Assembly: GCA_034168985.1 (NCBI GenBank)
Contig: JAXFJE010000035.1
Coordinates: forward strand, 1 to 54,265
DNA: 54,265 nt
Reading direction: 5' to 3'
Source: JALEVB01 sp022768265
GTDB taxonomy: Bacteria > Bacillota_I > Bacilli_A > Erysipelotrichales > Erysipelotrichaceae
Shown here: piece after piece, positions 1-6,386 of the stretch
How positions within the stretch are numbered: the first letter of the stretch is position 1
Layout: every line of letters starts with the position of its first letter
Program-made: the position numbers and the translations under genes
The notes under the pieces: generated by a model
Databases searched by the model: none
What the model saw: the letters and a program-made list of their open reading frames with translations, nothing else
Told to the model about the DNA's origin: nothing

Positions 1-171
1 CCCTGGTGTACATTGTCCTATGGCATAATAATCCATGATCTCATCTTCTGTAGCCCACTTTTGTTTTTCTACGACATCTCTTTGTATCATTGGTAACATG
101 GCATATCCTCCACCAAAGGTGAATAGTCCCATCTTGAACCACGAAGTATATAACGCTATTAAGTCTTTCAC
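1..171 (-). CDS. Chromate transporter family protein, N-terminal part (cut by window edge)
   Basis: Read on the minus strand from a GTG at 171-169, this frame gives 57 residues and runs off the window. The segment GLFTFGGGYAMLPMIQRDVV, followed by a Trp-x5-Asp patch and AIGQCTPG, is the signature of the first half-domain of the ChrA family of membrane anion transporters. The start is supported by AAAGGAG placed 7 to 8 bases upstream; the only nearby ATG is in another frame. The family moves chromate or sulfate-like anions, but many Firmicutes members have no tested substrate. A terminator separates the gene from the PTS operon upstream. In short-type ChrA pairs each half is a separate gene; this one could be either type. 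Confidence 0.85.
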   Translation of the reverse strand, partial: MKDLIALYTSWFKMGLFTFGGGYAMLPMIQRDVVEKQKWATEDEIMDYYAIGQCTPG

Positions 172-231
172 TATACATTCTCCTTTACTTGGTATAGTAT
201 ATTTCCAGTTATCTATTACTGTCAACAACGA

Positions 232-262
232 AAAAAGCTTGTAACTCATTTACAAGCTTTTT
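232..262 (-). terminator. Intrinsic terminator between the PTS operon and the chrA-like gene
   Basis: A perfect 13-bp inverted repeat (arms 232-244 and 250-262, 5-base loop) with A/T runs on both sides can terminate in either direction. It lies just after the stop codon of the RpiR gene and before the chromate transporter start, so it ends the first PTS operon. Confidence 0.8.
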
Positions 263-263
263 A

Positions 264-917
264 TTAACTATCCATATTTAGTGCTATTAAGTCAAAAACA
301 CTTAAAATACAGTCCCGTATCATAATATCTCTATACATGATATCTTCTATGTAACTAATTCTTATAACAGCATCAACATTACTAAAGAATCTATCATCTT
401 CTAAAGTAATCAATATTTTCTTTGCATTCAGATTATTATAAATTTTAGGCAATGGATTTTTATTGTAAAAACTATGTAGGATAATAATTACATCACTATC
501 TTTTGTTTTGCTCATTTTCATCATGCTTAAATGATTATCTCTATGATGAATTATATTCCTCTGGTTGAATAATTCATATTGAAAATATTTGCATACAAAA
601 TCGTTACCAGTATCATCAATTAAATATATATCTTTTGCATTAATACATAAATTTATTGATTTTCTTATCGCATCAATATTTCTTGGGTTACACAGTGTTT
701 TATACATAATTCTTTTTAAAACAAGTATTTCATCACTAATTGCACGATCTTCTGCATTAATTTTTTTTACCAAATCTAATTTCAAAGCCCAAAAGCCATC
801 ATAACCAATTTTTTTCGCAAATCTGACCAATGCTGCTTCAGAAACCCCAGATGCTTTTGCTATATGTGCTATGTTTTCATTAATTACATAATTAGCATTT
901 TTTTCAATAAAGTCCAA
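264..917 (-). CDS. MurR/RpiR family regulator, start probably frameshifted
   Basis: The product has the RpiR helix-turn-helix (NENIAHIAKASGVSEAALVRFAKKIGY) followed by a divergent SIS-like sugar-phosphate domain. RpiR proteins sense phosphosugars and control neighbouring sugar genes. The first usable start in frame is a TTG at 917, but the frame is open further upstream and there encodes the missing first helix (about residues FSFNEKKILDFIEKN), typical of the family. The best start, an ATG at 981-979 one base after the EIIB stop, is out of frame by one base: it reads ATG TTT TGA. Deleting one T of the four-T run at 978-975 would join it to the frame. The gene is the last of the PTS operon. 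It may be a second regulator, a decaying one, or carry a sequencing error. Confidence 0.75.
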   Translation of the reverse strand: MDFIEKNANYVINENIAHIAKASGVSEAALVRFAKKIGYDGFWALKLDLVKKINAEDRAISDEILVLKRIMYKTLCNPRNIDAIRKSINLCINAKDIYLIDDTGNDFVCKYFQYELFNQRNIIHHRDNHLSMMKMSKTKDSDVIIILHSFYNKNPLPKIYNNLNAKKILITLEDDRFFSNVDAVIRISYIEDIMYRDIMIRDCILSVFDLIALNMDS

Positions 918-982
918 TATCTTTTTTTCATTGAAACTAAATTGATCAATACTATCAATTTTTTTGTTAATATCAAAACATT

Positions 983-1291
983 TTATCTCTTTTCTAAGCC
1001 TTCAATTACTTGTCTAATAACAGCTGCACCATCCATCATACCATAAGCGCGCATATCAATTGCCTCTACTGGTTTATCTGCTCCTAAAATCCTTTTGGCA
1101 TTGTTTAACTCGTATTTCACTTGAGGTCCTAGAAGAACGTAGTCTGCATCATGACCATACTTGCTTACTTCACTTATCGGATAAGCAATAATATCACAAT
1201 CATAGTTAATTTTTGATGCATATTCTTGCATTTTAGTAACTAACAAACTTGTGCTCATTCCTGCTGCACAAAATAATCTTATTTTTATCAT
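983..1291 (-). CDS. PTS lactose/cellobiose-type EIIB component
   Basis: A 102-residue cytoplasmic EIIB. The phosphocysteine is Cys8 in LFCAAGMSTSLLV, which forms the usual P-loop after the first beta strand; the later LLGPQV segment is also typical. It would receive phosphate from an EIIA and pass it to the sugar entering through the EIIC encoded at 3974-5323. No EIIA gene is present in this operon, so one from elsewhere, possibly the one at 13710-14036, must serve. An AGGAG ribosome site precedes the ATG. The stop lies one base before the ATG that would start the next regulator. Confidence 0.93.
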   Translation of the reverse strand: MIKIRLFCAAGMSTSLLVTKMQEYASKINYDCDIIAYPISEVSKYGHDADYVLLGPQVKYELNNAKRILGADKPVEAIDMRAYGMMDGAAVIRQVIEGLEKR

Positions 1292-1309
1292 AATTAAATT
1301 CTCCTATTT

Positions 1310-2344
1310 CTATAATGTGATAAATTGAATGTTTGTATCATTATCTATATTTTTAAGCAAATCTAAATAATATGGGCTGACAAAACCAATCACATTTACC
1401 CTAGCATCTGCAGGAAGATCCTCCAAACAGATTTGAATTTCACCACAATATCTACCCATTAATTTATTATCTATCGTTATAGCACCTTTGCATCTAGAAA
1501 TATTATTTTTGACCTCTATATTTTCTAATCTAGGACTAACCAAGCGTAAATTATATTTAGAATGATCTTTCCTAACCGTATATTCCTTTTCCATCAAGTA
1601 TTTATATTTATCATCAAGATATACACTAATATGCATCTTTTTTTTATTTTGATACTCATAGATGTACCTGATTTCTTCTACATTTGCTTGACTATCTCCA
1701 ATAAATATGTCATCAACATGATAATTATGTAATAAATCTATCGCACTTATATAACTGCTCTTATCTCTGTGTTCTTCTAAAGTAGGTAGTCCCTCATATA
1801 ATGGAAATCTACGTACTTTATTACCTGGAACAAACGCTTGAATTACTAATCCATATTTCTTAAATGTTTCATTTTTTTGCTTCAAAGTTTCGGAAGATAA
1901 TCCAGTAAATCTTTTTGGATAAAAATTATGTGTCATTATTATCTTTTTTAGGTCTACTTCAGCTGCAATTAATTTTTTTATTGATTGCTCATCAACAACG
2001 CTTGCATTTAACATTACCGTAAAATCTTTTGTTAAATTCTTTATATAATTTACATCATCAAAACCATAATCTAATCTAATATGCTTAAATCCTATTTCCT
2101 TCAATTTGCCAAAGTCATTATTTTTTAAACCAAGTTTATCAAAGGTATTTGGTGAAACATCAGGTATTAAACTCAGATTTAATTTAAAACACATTTCGAT
2201 GAAATTAGGCAATTGTTTATCAATATTTGAATAGTCTTCTTCTGGAATTTGTAATGAAGTAAAGACATATCTTGCACCCAGTTCAGAACATTTCTTTAAG
2301 TATTCGTAACTTAAATCTTGAAAATAGCTTGAAATACCAATCAT
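1310..2344 (-). CDS. MupG-family TIM-barrel protein (DUF871, GH170)
   Basis: The product (344 residues) matches the DUF871/MupG family across its length: the N-terminal MIGISSYF strand, the HNFYPKRFTGLS segment, the FVPGNKVRRFPLYEGLPTLEEHR block and the C-terminal cyclophilin-like part (YNLRLVSPR, GRYCGEIQICLEDLPADARVNVIG). In Staphylococcus aureus MupG is a 6-phospho-N-acetylmuramidase that splits imported MurNAc-6P-GlcNAc. By analogy this enzyme would hydrolyse a phosphorylated disaccharide brought in by the EIIB/EIIC of the same operon. It follows the deacetylase gene by only three bases. The family is clear, the exact glycan is not. A second paralogue lies at 14102-15199 and is clearly diverged. 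Confidence 0.88.
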   Translation of the reverse strand: MIGISSYFQDLSYEYLKKCSELGARYVFTSLQIPEEDYSNIDKQLPNFIEMCFKLNLSLIPDVSPNTFDKLGLKNNDFGKLKEIGFKHIRLDYGFDDVNYIKNLTKDFTVMLNASVVDEQSIKKLIAAEVDLKKIIMTHNFYPKRFTGLSSETLKQKNETFKKYGLVIQAFVPGNKVRRFPLYEGLPTLEEHRDKSSYISAIDLLHNYHVDDIFIGDSQANVEEIRYIYEYQNKKKMHISVYLDDKYKYLMEKEYTVRKDHSKYNLRLVSPRLENIEVKNNISRCKGAITIDNKLMGRYCGEIQICLEDLPADARVNVIGFVSPYYLDLLKNIDNDTNIQFITL

Positions 2345-2347
2345 ATA

Positions 2348-3019
2348 CTATTCATTATCAAACAGTGGTGCATGCATATATGCTTTTACTGGGCTTGGAC
2401 ATCCACCTTCAATAGATCTTACTTTCAATAACGCGGTATAGTATTGTTCATATGGCACACTATTTACCTTACCGTTAAAAATAGAATAGTGCTTTAGCCC
2501 ATTCATCCATGTATTTACAATTTCATCATTCAAAGATACATAGCATGTAGGAATGAAACCTATTAGATCTTCACAGTTTTCACCATAAAGAAGTTGTATT
2601 TCATGACCTTGTGCGCGACATTCCAATACTGCTTTTGTTACAGTATCATATGTATAATAGTGTCTAGGATGCATGGTTCCTCGCCAATGCGTTACAACAC
2701 AATCAATATTATTTTCGATAAAATAGTTTTTTAAAAAATCAATAAATTCTTTCTCAGATGGCAAAGTTTGTGCTGTATAATGCAAGTTAAGTGCATTACA
2801 TCCCATGTATCGTGCAACACTTTCATTTTCTTCTCTAATCTTGGTCAAATAATCTTGTTTTTCTTGCTCGCTTGCATCTTTTCTTTCTAATCTTCCTTCT
2901 GTTACATTAATAAATGTACATTGAGCCCCTTGCTTAGCATATTTGATTAATAATGGACCGCCCATTAGCTCAGCATCTAAATGATGTCCACCAATACTAA
3001 CTAAATTTTTATACTTCAT
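2348..3019 (-). CDS. PIG-L/LmbE family deacetylase, divergent metal motif
   Basis: The 223-residue product begins with a strand and GGHHLDAELMGGPLL, the position of the family motif AHPDD, and later has THWRGTMHPRHYYT, where the third metal histidine normally sits. PIG-L enzymes are zinc-dependent N-deacetylases acting on GlcNAc-type groups. Here His12 and Asp15 keep the H-x-x-D spacing of two zinc ligands, but the residue matching the general-base aspartate is Leu14. The enzyme may therefore use another base, act on a different bond, or be inactive. It sits between a double acetyltransferase and a MupG glycosidase, which suggests work on amino sugars released from peptidoglycan or glycans. 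AAGGAGA precedes the ATG. Confidence 0.85.
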   Translation of the reverse strand: MKYKNLVSIGGHHLDAELMGGPLLIKYAKQGAQCTFINVTEGRLERKDASEQEKQDYLTKIREENESVARYMGCNALNLHYTAQTLPSEKEFIDFLKNYFIENNIDCVVTHWRGTMHPRHYYTYDTVTKAVLECRAQGHEIQLLYGENCEDLIGFIPTCYVSLNDEIVNTWMNGLKHYSIFNGKVNSVPYEQYYTALLKVRSIEGGCPSPVKAYMHAPLFDNE

Positions 3020-3021
3020 AA

Positions 3022-3981
3022 TTATATCTCCTTTCTGTATAAGCGATATTTTCTATACACTTTAACACCATGTCTCTCATAAAATCTTTGAGCAGCTCCG
3101 CTAGTCCACAAAAAGTATAACGAAGGTATTCCTCTAGATTTCATATCCATCATCATTGTTTCAAATAATATTCCACCTAATCCTTTTGATCTTAATTCTT
3201 CTGAAACACCAATTGGACCAAATCTTTCATCATGCCCATCAATTTTTCTCATACAAAAGCCAATAATATTATCATTCACATCTACACATAATAAAATAGT
3301 ATCATTAGCTTCTCCCTTTTGTAGAGCCATTAAAATATTCCTTTTCCAGCCTGAACCAAAATTTATTAATGCATAATCAATTAAGCTTAGTAAATATTTT
3401 TCTTCAAATGGTATAATTTTTATTCCTTCACTTTGTAAAGCATTCACTTTTGAATAATAATCATCACTAACATTATAATCAAAAAGATTTTTTTGCATGC
3501 TAACTGCTTCGCCTTTAAAAATATATCCATTTTTTTCGAAAAAGTTTATTCCCTTTTCATATTTCACATCAATGCCTGGTGTGAAATAGTTTGGACTATA
3601 AGCACACAAGGTAATTTCTTCACTACCAAGTTGCTTCAATTCTTCTTCTACTTGTTTTACTAGCATCGTTCCTATACCAATATTTTGATACTTAGAATCA
3701 ACACCAACCATATTAATCCATCCTCTTTTAGGTTCAAGCCCTCTTTCAAGATATGGGATTTTTCTTTTTATACCAAAACAAAATCCTATTATTTGATTTT
3801 TAAAAATTGCAACTTTAAAAAGTTTAGGATTAAAATTCTCATCTAACAAAATATTTTCAATAAATCTTTGTTTGGTAATTAAATCATTTACTAGTGTATT
3901 ATTCCAACATTCTAAAACTTGTTCTATATAATTCATTTGAAATGAATCATATTTTACTTCATTTAATAGTTCTTTACCCAT
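3022..3981 (-). CDS. Double-domain GNAT N-acetyltransferase
   Basis: Two GNAT folds stand in tandem in 319 residues. The first (about 1-165) has the acetyl-CoA loop motif in MVGVDSKYQNIGIGTMLVKQ; the second (about 190-319) has GPIGVSEELRSKGLGGILFE and ends with the usual FYERHGVKVYRKYRLY strand. Both Q/R-x-x-G-x-G loops look intact, so either could bind acetyl-CoA. Its reading frame overlaps the EIIC gene by 8 bases, which indicates translational coupling, and GGAGAA precedes the ATG. In an operon with a deacetylase and a MupG-type hydrolase, an amino-sugar or muropeptide substrate is plausible but unproven. Confidence 0.9.
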   Translation of the reverse strand: MGKELLNEVKYDSFQMNYIEQVLECWNNTLVNDLITKQRFIENILLDENFNPKLFKVAIFKNQIIGFCFGIKRKIPYLERGLEPKRGWINMVGVDSKYQNIGIGTMLVKQVEEELKQLGSEEITLCAYSPNYFTPGIDVKYEKGINFFEKNGYIFKGEAVSMQKNLFDYNVSDDYYSKVNALQSEGIKIIPFEEKYLLSLIDYALINFGSGWKRNILMALQKGEANDTILLCVDVNDNIIGFCMRKIDGHDERFGPIGVSEELRSKGLGGILFETMMMDMKSRGIPSLYFLWTSGAAQRFYERHGVKVYRKYRLYRKEI

Positions 3982-5323
3982 TAATATTCTCCATTAATTC
4001 TTTTTGTTCATTCTCTTTTTCAATAGCTAATTCTTGTTTTTCCATTACCTTAAAGAATGGTAAATAAATAAAGAACAAGATAACCATGTTAATAATACTA
4101 ATTACCATTGCAGAAATCTTGAATCCAGATCCGATAAATGCCATTAATGGAACTGGCATAGTCCATACTACATTAGCTACAATAGGGGGTACTAATCCTA
4201 ACATCGTTAATGCTACATTAAATATAAACATAAATGCACCACCAATTACCCAAGGCACAAACATTAATGGATTTAAAACGATAGGTAATCCATACATAAT
4301 AGGTTCTGCAATATTAAATATTGATCCTGCAATACTTAATTTTCCAAGCACTTTAAATCTTTTCACTTTTGACATAACTAATAATAGTGCAATTGGGAAA
4401 ACACTCAATCTAACATAACAATTTACCCACAATGAAGAGAAAACATAAGTAATTTCTTTGCCAGCCGTGAAATCTGCCAAGTTTTGTCCTACCATTGCTT
4501 CCCAGATAGGAGTCATGATAGATCCAACAATATTTGATCCATGTAACCCTACAAACCAGAATACTCTATCTAATAAATATGCAATAAACTGCGCAATTGG
4601 TGTACTTCCACCAACAACCAAATGAGAGCATAATTCATTGACTACATTTAAAAAATCAAAATTCGCAATATTTCTACCTACAAATGCTGAAATTATAACA
4701 ACAACACTTACCGGAATAATACTTGTAAAAGCATCTGCAACCATTGGTGGAACACCTGCCGGCATTTTTATTGTTATATTTTTATTAATAAACCATCTAT
4801 ATATTTCAACTGCTAAAATACTGATAATAATAGAGCTAAACAAGCTAGGTGCTCCTAAAATATAAGCAGGCCAATCAAAATTCGCTGATAAAGTTGTAAA
4901 ATCAATAAAGCATAAAAAGCTAATCATTCCCACTACCCCACAAACGATTGGATTAATCTTTTTATTTTGTAAGTTGTAGTGTTCTCCTAAAAAATAACTA
5001 TTTAATAACACACATAAAAAAGCCATTAAATTAATTGAAATAAATACTATTTGTGTTAGTCCAGGTCTAATATTAGCAATCACATTATTAATTGCTGTAG
5101 CCACTTCAGGCATATTTAAACCAGTTCCTTCTGCAAACAATCCACCCAAATTTAAAATTAATGTTGCAGCAGATCCTAAGATAAGATAAGGCATCATTAC
5201 CATGAAGGTTCTTTGTAAAGTTTGTAAATATCTAATTTGTGATATCCTAACTAATGGGGGTGCTAAACGATTTTCTATAAAATCCGTTAAAACATTGATA
5301 AAACTTCTCTTTTGATTCGTCAT
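3974..5323 (-). CDS. PTS lactose/cellobiose-family EIIC permease
   Basis: A 449-residue polytopic membrane protein with about ten hydrophobic segments. It carries the EIIC signatures MPAGVPPMVADAFTSIIP, FVGLHGSNIVGS and NIAEPIMYGLPIVLNPLMFVP, which mark the lactose/cellobiose (Lac) family of PTS sugar channels. It is the first gene of the minus-strand operon and starts at an ATG with a GGAGGAGAG ribosome site. With EIIB (983-1291) it would import and phosphorylate a disaccharide; the MupG neighbour suggests a MurNAc- or amino-sugar-containing one. A cre-overlapped promoter lies upstream. Confidence 0.93.
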   Translation of the reverse strand: MTNQKRSFINVLTDFIENRLAPPLVRISQIRYLQTLQRTFMVMMPYLILGSAATLILNLGGLFAEGTGLNMPEVATAINNVIANIRPGLTQIVFISINLMAFLCVLLNSYFLGEHYNLQNKKINPIVCGVVGMISFLCFIDFTTLSANFDWPAYILGAPSLFSSIIISILAVEIYRWFINKNITIKMPAGVPPMVADAFTSIIPVSVVVIISAFVGRNIANFDFLNVVNELCSHLVVGGSTPIAQFIAYLLDRVFWFVGLHGSNIVGSIMTPIWEAMVGQNLADFTAGKEITYVFSSLWVNCYVRLSVFPIALLLVMSKVKRFKVLGKLSIAGSIFNIAEPIMYGLPIVLNPLMFVPWVIGGAFMFIFNVALTMLGLVPPIVANVVWTMPVPLMAFIGSGFKISAMVISIINMVILFFIYLPFFKVMEKQELAIEKENEQKELMENING

Positions 5324-5386
5324 TATATTCTCTCCTCCTCACAACAATCAATTAGAACTTTTCCCACTTTTTCTGGAACTAATTAC

Positions 5387-5415
5387 ATATTACCAAAAAA
5401 TGTAATCGTTTACAA
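5387..5415 (-). promoter_or_regulatory. Promoter of the first PTS/MupG operon
   Basis: On the minus strand, TTGTAA (5415-5410) and TAATAT (5392-5387) are separated by exactly 17 bases, about 65 bases before the EIIC start codon. The -35 box lies within a cre-like site, so carbon catabolite repression would block polymerase binding. Confidence 0.7.
5401..5414. promoter_or_regulatory. cre site (CcpA operator)
   Basis: TGTAATCGTTTACA matches every fixed position of the catabolite-responsive element TGWAANCGNTNWCA. It overlaps the -35 box of the minus-strand PTS operon and lies about 90 bases before the divergent RpiR gene. The expected effect is repression when preferred sugars are present. Confidence 0.75.
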
Positions 5416-5451
5416 GAGTTTTTTTTATATTTTTTGGAACTTTTTCCTATA

Positions 5452-5482
5452 TTGATTTTTCATCCATATTGTGATATATAAT
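5452..5482 (+). promoter_or_regulatory. Candidate promoter of the divergent RpiR gene
   Basis: TTGATT (5452-5457) and TATAAT (5477-5482) are 19 bases apart, slightly long. The start codon at 5502 follows an AAGGAGA ribosome site, leaving a very short leader. The GGAAC palindrome ends just before the -35 box. Confidence 0.45.
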
Positions 5483-5501
5483 TTGCAAGGAGACCCTCAA
5501 C

Positions 5502-6278
5502 ATGACGCCTTTACAACATATTTACCTACACAAAGATGAGTTCACAAAATCTGAATTAATAATCATGGATTTTGTCTTAAATAATCTAAGAGAAATCGTA
5601 AAATATCCTATTGCAACAATTTCAGAAAAATGCAATGTATCAAAATCGGCATTATTAAGATTTTGTCAAAAATGTGGATTTAGAGGATATAGTGAATTTA
5701 GATATGAAGTATCCAGATACTTACAATCATCATTTGAAACGAATAAGTCTTCAAATATCGACTCATTTATCGATTTGTATACAACTCAAATAAAGCAATT
5801 ATCAGCTAGTTTTAAATCTAAAAACTTAGACGAATTCTCTCTATTAATAAAAAAAGCCACTAAAATAAGAATTTTAGGGGTACACGAAACAGGATTAGCT
5901 GCTCTTTATTTTTCATACAGGCTAACTAGTCTTGGAATAGATGCTGAAGCAATTACTGATACTAGCATCTTTACTGACAAAATAAATATTTCAAAACCTA
6001 GTGATTTAAATATTTTCCTAAGCTTATCTGCTGAAACAACAGTAATCAAAGATTCAATAATCCTATCAAAAGAATGCAATGCTTCATCTATTCTAATAAC
6101 GCAAAATGATCATCACAAATTTAAAAATAAAGTAAATACTTATTTTATTTTACCAACATTTAACTTTGTCGAGAATAAGTTCTTTGTTGACTCTCAAGCT
6201 CTTGTTTTCATCGGTATTGATATTCTCATTAACAATTTAGCGAATACATTAATTAAGGATAATAAAAAATCACATTAA
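5502..6278 (+). CDS. MurR/RpiR family transcriptional regulator
   Basis: A full-length 258-residue RpiR protein. The N-terminal winged helix-turn-helix (about 1-77) reads LTKSE-like FTKSELIIMDFVLNN, then PIATISEKCNVSKSALLRFCQKCGFRGYSEFR. A SIS sugar-phosphate isomerase domain fills about 100-245, with IRILGVHETGLAALYFSYRL as its first strand and loop. Such proteins bind a sugar phosphate and switch off or on a divergent operon. It is divergent from the EIIC-GNAT-deacetylase-MupG-EIIB genes and probably regulates them. It is related to the defective regulator at 264-917, which retains a similar helix-turn-helix. Confidence 0.92.
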   Translation: MTPLQHIYLHKDEFTKSELIIMDFVLNNLREIVKYPIATISEKCNVSKSALLRFCQKCGFRGYSEFRYEVSRYLQSSFETNKSSNIDSFIDLYTTQIKQLSASFKSKNLDEFSLLIKKATKIRILGVHETGLAALYFSYRLTSLGIDAEAITDTSIFTDKINISKPSDLNIFLSLSAETTVIKDSIILSKECNASSILITQNDHHKFKNKVNTYFILPTFNFVENKFFVDSQALVFIGIDILINNLANTLIKDNKKSH

Positions 6279-6302
6279 TGCACAAAAATACACATTAAAA
6301 AT

Positions 6303-6386
6303 GACCCATTATTAACTATGATAAGTACCATCTTTACAGGGCAAACCAGTAAAGATGATACTTATCACTACTTAAGGGTCTTTTTT
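6303..6386. terminator. Large nested hairpin ending the RpiR transcript
   Basis: An inner stem of about 17 bp with one mismatch region pairs 6320-6337 with 6351-6367 (GATAAGTACCATCTTTAC against its complement). An outer GACCC (6303-6307) pairs with GGGTC (6376-6380), followed by six T's that end at the stop of the LtaS gene. It is a convergent terminator, unusually large and two-layered for one. Confidence 0.7.

Larger units (their letters stand above)
5354..5447. promoter_or_regulatory. Repeated GGAAC-type motifs, candidate RpiR operators
   Basis: Three related words occur between the divergent PTS operon and RpiR gene: AGAACTTTTCCC (5354-5365), TGGAACTAA (5374-5382, at the expected transcript start) and GGAACTTTTTCC (5436-5447, an imperfect palindrome with GGAA/TTCC arms). 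They flank the cre site symmetrically. The RpiR protein encoded at 5502-6278 is the obvious candidate to bind them. The link is inferred from position and repetition only. Confidence 0.45.

Noticed and set aside
35..244. Open frame of 69 codons on the plus strand
   Set aside because: It lies antisense to the chromate-transporter frame and has no ribosome site.
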